Shown piece by piece: positions 16,937-26,331 of a stretch of DNA of 64,000 nt (position 1 is the first letter of the stretch; each line of letters begins with the position of its first letter). Made by a program: the position numbers and the translations under genes. Origin of the DNA: CAZSWR01 sp964610885 (GTDB lineage: Bacteria; Bacteroidota; Ignavibacteria; Kapaibacteriales; UBA2268). The notes below the pieces were generated by a model. The model had not been told where the DNA came from and ran no database searches. It saw nothing but the letters and a program-made list of their open reading frames with translations. The DNA lies in assembly GCA_964610885.1 (NCBI GenBank), contig CAZSWR010000004.1:1-64000 (forward strand). Reading direction: 5' to 3'.

Positions 16937-18226
16937 TTAAATACTATTATTTTCAGTTTCATTTTTATATGGGATGTCGATCAAAAACGTCGAACCTTTG
17001 CCCGGAGCCGTGTCCTTGATGAAAATTTTCCCTTCGTGGTATTCCTCGATAATCCTTTTGCAAAGGCTTAGCCCGAGGCCCCAACCGCGTTTCTTGGTCG
17101 TGAATCCGGGATGGAACACTTGCCGTTTTTGCTTGCCGGTCATGCCCTTGCCGTTGTCCGCCACGGTGATCACGATTTTCTTGCCCGTGTGGTAACGCAT
17201 GTCGATGACGATTCTGCCTTCTTTGGTTTCAATTGATTCTGCTGCGTTTTTCAGCAGGTTTTCGATTACCCACTGGAACAGGTCTAAGTTGATTTCGCTG
17301 CGGACATCTTTTTTGATATTCCGAACGATTTCCACTTTCCGCCCCAGATGTGGCAACCTCTTTTCGAAGTATTGGCATACGTTTTCGATTGTTTCGGAGA
17401 TGTTTTCAATCTTCATCTCGGGCATCGAGCCGATCTTGGAGAATCGGCGGGCAATGATATTGAGCCGGCCCACGTCGTTCCCCATTTCGTCGATTGTGTT
17501 TTGGACCAATTCGGGATCGTCTTTGTTGAATTTCAAAATTTCCATCCATGCCATCATGCTCGAAAGCGGAGTGCCGAGCTGGTGCGCGGCCTCCTTGGCC
17601 ATGCCCACCCAGACCTTGGACTCCTCGCTGCGGCGGATGTTGCTGAATGCCAAATAGCCTATCAGCACAAAAGTCGCCACGACGATTATTTCGACGTAGG
17701 GGAAGAGTTGCAATTTATCTACCAAGGACGAATGCGTGTAGAAGAACATGGCCAACACGCGGCCGGACGAATCCTGAAGCGTAATCGGCTCGTAGTTCTT
17801 CCGCATCCGTTTTATGTATTCGAGCAGATACGCTTTCTGCTCGCTGTCGGTCATGTTCGAGTCCAAATCGATGTTCAAAGTAGTAGCTTTGTAGCTGACG
17901 CGCCCGCTGGCATCCGCCGATTTGATGGGTTGGCCCTCCTTGTCCGTATTGATAAGGGGGAAAGTGATTGTCGGAGGAATTTTTTGGGACAGGAACAAAA
18001 GGTCTTCGACGTTCGCATCCGCCGTATAGTACTTGCGGTATATATCGGCATAGAAACGGACGGTATTTTGGTCTCGGCGAATCAATTCATCGACGAGAAT
18101 ATTCGTGTAGAAAACCGATGTGATGACGATGAAGAATGCAGAAAACACCAACAAGAGCTTTATCTGCCACTTCGATATCGAAAAGAAGAACATTTTGCCG
18201 GAGCGAGGAATCGGCTTCGAAGACAT
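16937..18226 (-). CDS. Sensor histidine kinase
   Basis: The 429-residue kinase has a membrane helix at about 21-41, a periplasmic loop of roughly 120 residues, and a second helix at about 165-182. The phosphoacceptor helix AAHQLGTPLSS at about 212 follows. The GHKL ATPase has the N box NLLKNAAESI, G1 VADNGKGMT and G2 WGLGLSLCK. There is no HAMP or PAS domain. The HQLGTPLSS H-box variant is common in Bacteroidota. A receiver-only regulator lies 103 bp upstream and is the obvious partner. The signal is unknown. Confidence 0.9.
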   Translation of the reverse strand: MSSKPIPRSGKMFFFSISKWQIKLLLVFSAFFIVITSVFYTNILVDELIRRDQNTVRFYADIYRKYYTADANVEDLLFLSQKIPPTITFPLINTDKEGQPIKSADASGRVSYKATTLNIDLDSNMTDSEQKAYLLEYIKRMRKNYEPITLQDSSGRVLAMFFYTHSSLVDKLQLFPYVEIIVVATFVLIGYLAFSNIRRSEESKVWVGMAKEAAHQLGTPLSSMMAWMEILKFNKDDPELVQNTIDEMGNDVGRLNIIARRFSKIGSMPEMKIENISETIENVCQYFEKRLPHLGRKVEIVRNIKKDVRSEINLDLFQWVIENLLKNAAESIETKEGRIVIDMRYHTGKKIVITVADNGKGMTGKQKRQVFHPGFTTKKRGWGLGLSLCKRIIEEYHEGKIFIKDTAPGKGSTFLIDIPYKNETENNSI

Positions 18227-18329
18227 ACTCTACCCTATTCAAATCATACTCAATACTCTATCTCTCAAGAGTAACAACTATCAATAATCAAGCCCTTTCC
18301 AAAGAAACTCACATCAAATCTTAATAAAA

Positions 18330-18746
18330 TTAGAAAACAATCACGGGCGGTTTTTCGGCAATCTCGCGATTGTACAGCGCCACTTCGATTTGCATTTTCA
18401 GTTGGCGAGTGTCGTATGGTTTCAGCATCACGTAGATTGGCGAGTTGAAATCAGCCTTGCGGAAGGATTTGATTTCGTCGTGGGCCGTGATGAATACAAT
18501 TGGAATATCCTTTTTCGATTGGATCAATTTGGCAGTTTGAATGCCGGAGAACAAACTATCGGCCAGATCGACATCGATCATTATCAGGTCCACGTCGTGG
18601 TTCCCCACGAAAGCGATTGCGGTCGTAGCGTTTTGCCTCACGGCGGCTTCGTAGCCCAATTCTTCGATAGTTTCTTGGGTCAGCGATGCTACGGCTGTCA
18701 TATCGTCCACGAGCAATATCAGTGGTTTGTCGTTTGCGTCGTTCAT
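18330..18746 (-). CDS. Receiver-only response regulator
   Basis: The 138-residue single-domain receiver has the acidic pair VDD (about 13-14), the phospho-acceptor Asp in IMIDVDL (about 58), Thr in FITAHDE, and the conserved Lys in LKPYD. There is no output domain, so it may relay phosphate or bind partners in a CheY-like way. It lies 28 bp after glgA and before the histidine kinase, its likely phosphodonor. Confidence 0.88.
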   Translation of the reverse strand: MNDANDKPLILLVDDMTAVASLTQETIEELGYEAAVRQNATTAIAFVGNHDVDLIMIDVDLADSLFSGIQTAKLIQSKKDIPIVFITAHDEIKSFRKADFNSPIYVMLKPYDTRQLKMQIEVALYNREIAEKPPVIVF

Positions 18747-18774
18747 TATTTTACTTTCAATATTTTCAAATTTA

Positions 18775-20244
18775 TTAAACCTTTTCCAAGGCCCAATTAA
18801 ACACTCTCAGGTATTCCAAAGCGGATTTCGAGGAGGAGAAATCCTCGGCCATGGCATTCCGGCGGATAATATTCCAGTGGTATTCGGAATTGTATATCGA
18901 GAGTGCTCGGCGCATTGCGTAGGCCATATCGTCTGCGTTGTAGTTGTAGAACAAATAACCGGTTCCTTGGCTCTGTTCGGGATTGTACTCGCTCACTGTG
19001 TCGGCCAAACCGCCTGTTTGGCGAACGATTGGGATCGTGCCGTATTTCATTGCATAGAGCTGGGTCAGACCGCAAGGCTCGAAGCGCGAGGGCATTATCA
19101 GGAAATCGGAGGCTGCAATAATTTTGTGTGAAAGCGCATTGTTGTAGCCAATGGTTATAAATGCTTTCGTAGGATATTTCCAAGCCAGATACCGGAAATA
19201 ATCCTCATACTTGCTCTCGCCGGAGCCAAGCAAAACGAATCGCATCTGGTTGGTTTCGATGTGCCATTCCAATTTGTTCATCAGCAGGTCTATCCCTTTT
19301 TGCTCAGCAAGCCGAGAGACCATGCCGACGAGCGGCATTTCGATATTGTCGAAATCCTCCGATAGGCCGTGTTCGCGCAGGAAACTGATTTTATTGTTGT
19401 ATTTCAGGTCCAATGTGTCGCGAGTATATTTTGTATAAATCAGGTCGTCGTGTTCGGGGCTCCACTCGTTGTAATAGACGCCATTCAAAATTCCCAGAAG
19501 GTCGCCACCACGGTAATTCAGCACGTCTTGCATGCCTTCGCTGTAATATGGCATACGTATTTCTTGGGCGTATGTGGGGCTGACAGTTGTGATTTTGTCG
19601 GCAAACATAATGCCGGCCTTCATCGCATTGACCATGCCGTGGTGTTCGAACCAAGATCCGGAATAGAACTGCCCAAGGCCAAACGCGGAGTAGTCCATGG
19701 CCCGCGACGGATCGAACCAGCCCTGATACGCCAAGTTGTGAATAGTATAGACGCCTGCGGTATGGGCGAAGCGGTAATCTTGCCGATAGTAGCTCTTGAG
19801 GAATGGCATTGTGAAGGCAGCGTGGTAATCGTGGGCATGAATAATATCCGGGCGAAAATTGAGGGCTTTCGCGGCCTCGAATACGGCGCGGCTGAAGAAG
19901 ATGAAACGGCGGTCGTTGTCGGCAAATTCGTTGGGGTCGCCATAGATGCCGTGGCGATTGAAATAATCATTGTTTTCGATAAGATAGACAGGCACGTTCG
20001 ATCCGGGAATCGTCCCGTACCACAGGTGCGCAAATTCTGTCCAATGGCCCATGGGCACATATAGCACGAGGTAGGTCGGCCGGAAGCCATAGCCGGAGAT
20101 GTCGATGTCCCGATACTTGGGCATGATGACCACAGTGCTTTGCCCGTATTTGTCCCATTCCATCGGTAGCGATGCAGCAACGTCTGCCAGCCCGCCCGCC
20201 TTCGCGAATGGTGTAACCTCTGCCGATGCCAATAATATATTCAT
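18775..20244 (-). CDS. glgA: Glycogen/starch synthase (GT5)
   Basis: This enzyme extends alpha-1,4-glucan chains from ADP-glucose. The 489-residue protein has the N-terminal sugar-nucleotide motif KAGGLADV (KTGGLADV in many homologues), HAHDYHAA, the GMVSRLAEQKG segment of the second Rossmann domain, the catalytic region FEPCGLTQLYAMKYGTIP, and the GGLADTV repeat. All GT5 parts are intact. The start ATG at 20244 follows directly from the MNILLASAEVTPFAK family N-terminus. No other glycogen genes are adjacent. Confidence 0.94.
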   Translation of the reverse strand: MNILLASAEVTPFAKAGGLADVAASLPMEWDKYGQSTVVIMPKYRDIDISGYGFRPTYLVLYVPMGHWTEFAHLWYGTIPGSNVPVYLIENNDYFNRHGIYGDPNEFADNDRRFIFFSRAVFEAAKALNFRPDIIHAHDYHAAFTMPFLKSYYRQDYRFAHTAGVYTIHNLAYQGWFDPSRAMDYSAFGLGQFYSGSWFEHHGMVNAMKAGIMFADKITTVSPTYAQEIRMPYYSEGMQDVLNYRGGDLLGILNGVYYNEWSPEHDDLIYTKYTRDTLDLKYNNKISFLREHGLSEDFDNIEMPLVGMVSRLAEQKGIDLLMNKLEWHIETNQMRFVLLGSGESKYEDYFRYLAWKYPTKAFITIGYNNALSHKIIAASDFLIMPSRFEPCGLTQLYAMKYGTIPIVRQTGGLADTVSEYNPEQSQGTGYLFYNYNADDMAYAMRRALSIYNSEYHWNIIRRNAMAEDFSSSKSALEYLRVFNWALEKV

Positions 20245-20333
20245 AAACGCCTTCTTCCATTTCTATCCGTTTAACAGGTGCTCCTGTTTTGATTTTTGAG
20301 GAAATGATCCCAAATTCATCATCAAACAGGAAC

Positions 20334-21158
20334 TCAACAATAGAATGTTCGATAATTGTTAAGACTCATTTGCGCCGTTTTTATGTTATTCACATCGTCG
20401 AAAAGAGCAAAAACAGTCGAACCGCTACCGCTCATCAAAGCAAAAACCGCGCCCGCTTCGTAGAGTTTTTTCTTAATCATTCCAATCTCGGGATGCTTTG
20501 CGAAAACGGGCAACTCGAAATCATTGACCAAGCAATCTTTCAGCATATCGGACGAGGCCACCGGGCCAATCAAGCATTTTTTGAAATCAATTTCCGGCCT
20601 GCCGAAACCCTCTTGTGCCAGGCTTTGGTACGCCCAAGCAGTGGACACATGAATATCGGGAAAGACCAAAAGCACAGAGTAAGGCAGAGCGAATTGGAAG
20701 TAGTCCAACACCTCGCCGCGCCCACAGGCCACGGCCGCCCCTTCGGAAAGGAAAAATGGCACGTCGCTGCCCAATTGCAATCCAATGGCGCGAAGCTCTT
20801 CGGCCGGGGCGCCAATGCCCCACATTTCGTTCAGGGCCAACAGGACAGATGCAGCATCGGAACTGCCACCGCCCAGCCCGCCTCCGTGGGGAATGTTTTT
20901 AATTATACTGATCGAGGCTCCTGAATCGATGTTGAACCTCTCGCGAAGCAACTCAGCCGCCCGATACGCCAGATTGGACTCCTGAGGGATTCCAAGGTCG
21001 GGCCGAGTTTGGCAGCTGATACCGGCGGACGGAAGGATTTCGATTTCATCTGCGAGAGGAATCCTGACGAAGACAGTATTAATATCGTGGTATCCGTCCG
21101 GCCTTCGCCGCATGACTTGCAATCCAAGATTTAGCTTTGCATGGGCCTTTGCGATCAT
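20334..21158 (-). CDS. ispE: 4-diphosphocytidyl-2-C-methyl-D-erythritol kinase
   Basis: This GHMP kinase carries out the fourth step of the MEP isoprenoid pathway. The 274-residue protein has the N-terminal AHAKLNLGLQV, the ATP loop IPHGGGLGGGSSDAASVL at about 86-103, and the C-terminal ALMSGSGSTVFALF. It overlaps the stop of the upstream secreted-protein gene by 4 bp (ATGA), implying translational coupling. It shows the organism makes isopentenyl diphosphate by the MEP route, which would feed uppS at 56.8 kb. Confidence 0.94.
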   Translation of the reverse strand: MIAKAHAKLNLGLQVMRRRPDGYHDINTVFVRIPLADEIEILPSAGISCQTRPDLGIPQESNLAYRAAELLRERFNIDSGASISIIKNIPHGGGLGGGSSDAASVLLALNEMWGIGAPAEELRAIGLQLGSDVPFFLSEGAAVACGRGEVLDYFQFALPYSVLLVFPDIHVSTAWAYQSLAQEGFGRPEIDFKKCLIGPVASSDMLKDCLVNDFELPVFAKHPEIGMIKKKLYEAGAVFALMSGSGSTVFALFDDVNNIKTAQMSLNNYRTFYC

Positions 21159-22132
21159 TTGCTCTTCTTTGCCTTCTTCGATTTCGATTTTTTCTTTTCT
21201 TTTATTGCCGCCTTCTTGACGTCGATCAGTTTGTATGTCAAATTAATATAGTGCTTGCCTCTTTCCTCGTTGCCTTTTCCGGCCTTCACGACAATTTTCT
21301 GTTCCATCGTGTTCTTCATGAAAATGGGCACTTGCAGCTCGGTACCGATGATGACACGGTTCCATGAATTGTAATAAGACATTGTGTTCATATTCTTCAA
21401 CTTAAGGCTCCCCTGCCCTGCCTTGATGAACTCATAGACGTGGCATTTGTAGCCGAGCGTGTCCAAACGGTCTTTCATTCGGAAAAGGGAAGAAAACGTT
21501 ACCAGTGGCGGCGGAGCGCCATTCTCGGGCACTTCTTCGACAGATTTCACCAGCCAGGACTCTTCGATGGCTTTGATGGATTCGCCGAGGTCGGGAATCA
21601 GTATCTGTTGGAAAGCACCGCCGGAGTTCAATGCAAATTTCTTGGGATTGTCGTAGTAATACGAATACTTTTTCCCAAGTGAATCAATTTCCATATAGAT
21701 ACGCCTGCCGATCCATGGATTCTCGTCCGTTTGGATGCCGGGTTCGTTCCCGGAGAATATGATGGCGTTCATTACCGGATACGTCAGCGTCAGGTAATAA
21801 TGGCCATTCGAGCCAATCGAATCGCAAATCACTCGAAGTTCTTCGAGCCTCGTCTTCCGCAGTTGTGGCTGGGCGCCCAAAGAAATACTATCGAAAGCAA
21901 GGATGCTATAGACAAGCGTATCGCCAGGAATGAAATGGTACCTCACCTGTATTGTATCGAGCTTGGCCGGTACTTCGGGCAGGTTGGTCATGCTTTCTCG
22001 GACGATTCTCTCCAAACTGTCCTGAATATTGATCGATGGATTGAACCTATCAGTTGTATCGATAAGCAACTGCGCTTTGGCAACGAAAACAGTCGCAAAG
22101 ATAAATACAGCAATTATTTTCAGCATTCTCAT
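21155..22132 (-). CDS. Secreted protein of unknown function
   Basis: The 325-residue protein has a signal peptide (MRMLKIIAVFIFATVFVAKA) and a mainly beta-strand body. It ends in a strikingly basic tail, about 18 residues of Lys, Ser and Ala. The region from about 60 to 290 is loosely reminiscent of DUF3108-type lipocalin-like periplasmic proteins (DTLVYSILAFDS, YKCHVYEFIKAGQG), but I cannot assign it. Its stop overlaps the ispE start, so it is the first gene of a two-gene unit. Confidence 0.7.
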   Translation of the reverse strand: MRMLKIIAVFIFATVFVAKAQLLIDTTDRFNPSINIQDSLERIVRESMTNLPEVPAKLDTIQVRYHFIPGDTLVYSILAFDSISLGAQPQLRKTRLEELRVICDSIGSNGHYYLTLTYPVMNAIIFSGNEPGIQTDENPWIGRRIYMEIDSLGKKYSYYYDNPKKFALNSGGAFQQILIPDLGESIKAIEESWLVKSVEEVPENGAPPPLVTFSSLFRMKDRLDTLGYKCHVYEFIKAGQGSLKLKNMNTMSYYNSWNRVIIGTELQVPIFMKNTMEQKIVVKAGKGNEERGKHYINLTYKLIDVKKAAIKEKKKSKSKKAKKSK

Positions 22133-22141
22133 GTATTATTT

Positions 22142-22888
22142 TTATATGAGTTTAACAATTTTTTTAAGCGAAAGTATCTCGTTCCTCGTCAGGTGCCGGT
22201 ATTCGCCGCGAGCAAGCCCCGAGGCTGTCAGCCCGGCGAACGATTTGCGGTCCAGCTTGCGCACTTCGTAGCCCAACGCCTCGAACATACGGCGCACCTC
22301 GCGGTTCCGACCCTCGCGCAACGTAATATATGCAACGCTGCGGTCGTCCGGCATGACTGCCAGTTCGACGGGTTCGGCGCGGCCGTCCTCAAGTTCCACG
22401 CCCGACGCCAGTTTCTTAATGTCTTCGATCTTCATTTCCCTGTCAAGCCCCACTTTGTATGTGCGTTCGATTTGGTAGGCCGGATGAGTCAGCCTGTGGG
22501 CCAGGTCTCCATCGTTCGTAACCAGAATCACTCCGGTCGTATTCCTGTCCAAGCGGCCGACGGTGAACAGGCGGACGCGCGTTTTGACGAGTTCGATGAC
22601 AGTTTTCCGCCCGAATTCATCTTTCGATGACGTAATGGTATCTTTGGGCTTGTTAATCAATATATATTTGAAATGCTGAACGTGCGTGATCGGATCGCCA
22701 TCGACAGTAACTAAATTGGCTTTCGAGATCTTTGTCCCCAGCTCGGTTACTGTTTTCCCATCCACTTTCACACGGCCATCGGCGATAAGTTCGTCGGCCT
22801 TGCGGCGCGAGGCGATTCCTGCGTCGGCAATAAATTTGTTCAGTCTGATGGTTTGTTCGGTTTCGGTTTGTTTAGGCTTTGTTTTCAT
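22142..22888 (-). CDS. RluB/RsuA-type 23S rRNA pseudouridine synthase
   Basis: The 248-residue protein has an N-terminal S4 RNA-binding domain (IRLNKFIADAGIASRRKADELI, 15-36), then a pseudouridine-synthase domain with the catalytic Asp in GRLDRNTTGVILVTNDG (about 106) and the C-terminal REGRNREVRRMFEALG. This is the RluB/RluE/RsuA family, which modifies rRNA near the peptidyl-transferase centre or in 16S RNA. The ATG at 22888 gives the normal start; the longer frame from 22933 adds a hydrophobic leader with no family support. Confidence 0.9.
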   Translation of the reverse strand: MKTKPKQTETEQTIRLNKFIADAGIASRRKADELIADGRVKVDGKTVTELGTKISKANLVTVDGDPITHVQHFKYILINKPKDTITSSKDEFGRKTVIELVKTRVRLFTVGRLDRNTTGVILVTNDGDLAHRLTHPAYQIERTYKVGLDREMKIEDIKKLASGVELEDGRAEPVELAVMPDDRSVAYITLREGRNREVRRMFEALGYEVRKLDRKSFAGLTASGLARGEYRHLTRNEILSLKKIVKLI

Positions 22889-23204
22889 CAACAGTCCTTT
22901 AGTAAAAAAACAAAAATAAGCATTTTGCAGCATTTAGGCAATCAAATTTCAGTCAGGATGCTGCGGCCCGGAGATTCTAAAATAATGGAAAATTATTTCT
23001 GTACATCTATCCGTTCGCCATTGCTCTACCCTTGGAACAAATAGGTTGCAGTCGCCACCGATTTGCAGAGCCAAAATTGATGAATTTTCATTTAATTACG
23101 CCAATTTAACAGTGCAAGACAACAATTCACAAGGCCAATGGATGTAACAAATAAACACTATTTGTGTTATTAATAGACGTGACATGTAAACTTGAAGAAA
23201 TAGC
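22889..23204. other. Gene-free stretch upstream of the rluB-type gene
   Basis: About 315 bp of AT-rich DNA holds the promoter side of the pseudouridine synthase gene. I see no ORF with family features and no tRNA. Confidence 0.4.
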
Positions 23205-23277
23205 GGTCATTCCCGGTGGAGGAGGTTATAAATTACTACTACCTCAATCTATTCTTTACTCCACACAAGGAATGACC
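23205..23277. repeat. 73-bp long-stem inverted repeat
   Basis: GGTCATTCC (23205-23213) pairs with GGAATGACC (23269-23277), and further in GTGGAG (23216-23221) pairs with CTCCAC (23259-23264). The two stems are stacked around an AT-rich loop. The region up to yajC (23278-23506) holds a second hairpin, ATCCCGG/CCGGGAT at about 23456-23482, that may end the yajC transcript. The element is either a small repeat or a structured RNA. No second copy was seen in this window. Confidence 0.5.
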
Positions 23278-23506
23278 CTTTATTAGTTTAAGGAAAAATG
23301 AATTCATCATCATCTTTCCTCATCGTTATTGCGCTACTCTTTTAGAAATCAAGTGGCAGGCGCCACCTAACACAAGACTCCGGCTTTTTCACCGATCCAA
23401 CTGTCTCGAGAACAAGGGGGATTGGCTTCAGATTCCGGTATGGCCGGATATGAGAATCCCGGTGAAGAATTTCTCCGGGATATATCAATTCCAAATCGGA
23501 TCGAAA

Positions 23507-23812
23507 TTATTGCTGTTTCGAAACGATTGCATTTTTTTCAAATTTCACTTTCACGCCCTCGGCGATTTGGATGGTGAATACATTCCCATCGATATCGATG
23601 ATAGTGCCATGGATGCCCGACGATGTGATCACGCGATCGCCTTTGCCCAAGCTATTGAGCATTGATTGATGCTCTTTTTGGCGTTTTTGTTGGGGGCGAA
23701 TCATCAGGAAGTACATAATCAGGATGATCGATCCAAACATTACGAGTGTCATCATCATTCCGCCGGAATCCTGCCCGCCGGCCGGGCTCATTGCTAAAAA
23801 GTTTTGAAACAT
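23507..23812 (-). CDS. yajC: Preprotein translocase accessory subunit YajC
   Basis: This 101-residue single-pass membrane protein associates with SecDF and assists protein export. It has one helix at about 20-38, then the hallmark FLMIRPQQKRQKEHQSML and GDRVITSSGIHGTIIDID motifs. It is 19 bp downstream of tgt, the classical tgt-yajC pairing. secD and secF do not follow here. Confidence 0.93.
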   Translation of the reverse strand: MFQNFLAMSPAGGQDSGGMMMTLVMFGSIILIMYFLMIRPQQKRQKEHQSMLNSLGKGDRVITSSGIHGTIIDIDGNVFTIQIAEGVKVKFEKNAIVSKQQ

Positions 23813-23831
23813 AGGTAAACCTTTGATTAAT

Positions 23832-25004
23832 TTATTCTATAAAACCATTAATTTTCGTTAGAATCTCTTTCTTCCATTCTTTGAACTCTCCCGAGATAAT
23901 CTTCTCGCGAGCAGAGCGGACCAACCAGTGGTAGAAAGCAATATTGTGTTCGGTGGCAATCTCGAGCGCCAGAATCTCTCCGGCGATGAAGAGATGCCTC
24001 AGGTAGCCAAGCGAATAGTTCCTCGAGGCGAACGAATCGATTTCCGGGTCGATCACGTCGTGCGAGAGTCTATACTTATTATTCCGTATGTTAATCTTCC
24101 CGCGGGAAGTGAATAGCTGGCCGTTTCGGGCGTTTCGTGTTGGCAGCACGCAATCGAACATATCGATTCCGCGGTCGATGCACTCCAAGATGTTTTCGGG
24201 AGTGCCGACGCCCATCAGGTAGCGCGGTTTGTCTTCCGGCAATTTATTCGTCGAAATATCGACAATGCCGTACATCATTTCCGCCGGTTCGCCCACAGAC
24301 AGCCCGCCAATTGCGTAGCCATCGAAATCAATTTCTTTGAGCCTCTCCAAGTAGTCCAAACGAAGCTCGGGGAACATACTGCCCTGAGCAATGCCGAACA
24401 GAAATTGCCGGTGCCCCCAGAGCGGCTCGCTTTGCGCGAATGCTTCTTTGCATCGTTTGGCCCAGCGCGCCGAAAGGTCCATCGATTTCTTGGCTTGCTC
24501 GAACGTGCAGGGGTACGGAGTGCATTCGTCGAGGACCATAACGATGTCGGATCCGAGTATTCGTTGGTATTCGACGACGTTTTCGGGCGAGAAGAAATGC
24601 TTCGAACCGTCGATATGCGAGCGGAAATAGGCGCCTTCCTCTTTGATTTTGCGCAATTCGTGCAGCGAAAAGATCTGGTAGCCGCCGCTATCGGTGAGTA
24701 TTGCTTTGTCCCAACCGATGAACTTATGCAGTCCGCCAAATTCTGTAATAACTTCTTTCCCGGGCCGCAGGTATAAATGGTACGTATTGCCAAGGATTAT
24801 CGGCGTGCTCATGCTATTCAGTTCGCGGGGGGATATTGCCTTGACTGCGCCCTGAGTGCCGACAGGCATGAAAACAGGCGTTTGGATCGTACCATGGTCT
24901 GTATGCAACAAGCCTGCCCGCGCCTTGGTGCCCGAAGCATTGTGTTCCAACTCGAAGAATTTTTCTGTATTATTTTGGCCTTGCAATACTATTACCCAAA
25001 TCAA
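23832..25004 (-). CDS. tgt: Queuine tRNA-ribosyltransferase (TGT)
   Basis: This enzyme exchanges guanine-34 for preQ1 in tRNAs with GUN anticodons. The protein, about 390 residues, has the TIM-barrel motifs FMPVGTQGAVK, LTDSGGYQIFSL (Asp general base), GGLSVGEP, and the nucleophile region FDCVLPTRNARNGQLFT. The usual zinc site (CxCxxC...H) is missing: before NYSLGYLRHL the sequence reads IDSFAS, with no cysteines, while the later His in TEHNIAFYHW remains. No ATG is available; TTG at 25004 or 24986 is the likely start. yajC follows. Confidence 0.92.
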   Translation of the reverse strand: MIWVIVLQGQNNTEKFFELEHNASGTKARAGLLHTDHGTIQTPVFMPVGTQGAVKAISPRELNSMSTPIILGNTYHLYLRPGKEVITEFGGLHKFIGWDKAILTDSGGYQIFSLHELRKIKEEGAYFRSHIDGSKHFFSPENVVEYQRILGSDIVMVLDECTPYPCTFEQAKKSMDLSARWAKRCKEAFAQSEPLWGHRQFLFGIAQGSMFPELRLDYLERLKEIDFDGYAIGGLSVGEPAEMMYGIVDISTNKLPEDKPRYLMGVGTPENILECIDRGIDMFDCVLPTRNARNGQLFTSRGKINIRNNKYRLSHDVIDPEIDSFASRNYSLGYLRHLFIAGEILALEIATEHNIAFYHWLVRSAREKIISGEFKEWKKEILTKINGFIE

Positions 25005-25105
25005 TCAACAATATCCGACATTACAAAAATACATAATTAATCGATAATAACCGCAATAAGGTTATCGATTAAAAAATGAACTTACTCCGCCACTCGTGCA
25101 ACGAA

Positions 25106-26092
25106 TCACTTCACCTGTTCGGCGATCAATTCGGCAATGCGGAGCGCTTCGCTGGCCTCTTCGGCGCTAACGGCCACAGGCGTACCGCTCAGGATTGTAT
25201 CGCGGAATGCGATCTGTTCCTCGGCGATAGCGTTAACGTTTTCCACGCGCGGTTTGAAATAACCGATTTTTTGGTTTTGCACTCCGGCGTCCAACATGCC
25301 AAGCATCGTCGCCGGGACGGAGTCCGATGGTCCAGTCTCGCCTTCGCGGAGCAGCTTGAAGACTTCAACTTCTTGCTTCCCGAAATCGATCGAAATGTAA
25401 GCATTCTTTTGGAAGATGCGCATCTTCCTCATTGGCCGTGCGGAAATCCTCGAAGCGGTCAGGTTCGCCACGGCTCCATTTTTGAAATTTATGCGAGCGT
25501 TGGCGATGTCGGTGGTTTCCGTCAGCACGGCCACGCCGTTTGCCGAGATACTCTCGACAGGCGATTTGGCCAACCAGAGGGCAATGTCGATGTCGTGTAT
25601 CATCAAATCGTGGATGACCGAAACGTCGATGGCGCGCGGTTTGAATTGACTCAATCGATGGGCCTCGATGAACAGAGGCGAAATGCCCAAGTTCTTGATA
25701 GCAGCAATCGACGGATTGAAACGCTCCACGTGGCCCACCTGTACGGTTACGCCCTTTTGGCGGGCGGCGCTGATCAGTTTTTGGGCTTCGCTATAGGTTT
25801 GTGTTATCGGTTTTTCGATTAGGCAGTGAATCCCTCGTTCGATGGCCTTCATCGCGACCTCGAAATGCAAAGTGGTCGGAACGGCTATCGTTACGGCATT
25901 AGCACTTGAAAACGCTTCGTCCAGAGTGGCGAAGGCTTTCGTGCCAATCTCTTTTGCTATTGTATTTGCCCTTTCGGCATCTTCATCATAAACGCCAGCG
26001 AGGGCTTCGCCGGCCAAATTGCTCCACAGCCGAGCGTGTATCGATCCGAGGTGGCCCACGCCGATGACTGATACTTTGAATTGTTCGCTCAT
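25106..26092 (-). CDS. Gfo/Idh/MocA-family NAD(P)-dependent oxidoreductase
   Basis: The 328-residue protein has an N-terminal Rossmann fold (VSVIGVGHLGSIHARLW, 7-23), the family motif CLIEKPIT at about 92-99, and the catalytic region VIHDLMIHDIDIALWL at about 160-175. The C-terminal alpha/beta domain is complete. The substrate is likely a sugar or sugar nucleotide. Relatives include GnnA, which oxidises UDP-GlcNAc for lipid A modification, but nothing adjacent confirms that. A gap of about 100 bp separates it from tgt downstream. Confidence 0.85.
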   Translation of the reverse strand: MSEQFKVSVIGVGHLGSIHARLWSNLAGEALAGVYDEDAERANTIAKEIGTKAFATLDEAFSSANAVTIAVPTTLHFEVAMKAIERGIHCLIEKPITQTYSEAQKLISAARQKGVTVQVGHVERFNPSIAAIKNLGISPLFIEAHRLSQFKPRAIDVSVIHDLMIHDIDIALWLAKSPVESISANGVAVLTETTDIANARINFKNGAVANLTASRISARPMRKMRIFQKNAYISIDFGKQEVEVFKLLREGETGPSDSVPATMLGMLDAGVQNQKIGYFKPRVENVNAIAEEQIAFRDTILSGTPVAVSAEEASEALRIAELIAEQVK

Positions 26093-26260
26093 AATCTTTG
26101 CTCTATAATTAAAAACATTTATCTCGAAACATGGAGGCTTGCCTTTTGATTGAATTGCCTCCGGTCCATTGCCAAACGATCAATGAAACAGCAATCGATC
26201 CGATTTCAAAAATACACCAAATAAACGATAAATAATTGAAATATTTATACACTTTCTCTC

Positions 26261-26300
26261 AAAAAAAATCCCCCACCGTTTGGATACAGCAGGGGATTAT
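26261..26300 (-). terminator. Terminator of the Omp28-like T9SS gene
   Basis: On the minus strand AATCCCC and GGGGATT enclose a loop of about 18 nt and are followed by eight T residues, 31 bp past the stop of the T9SS gene. Confidence 0.85.
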
Positions 26301-26331
26301 TGTTATATAAGGCTATTTGCTTCGGCGAGTA

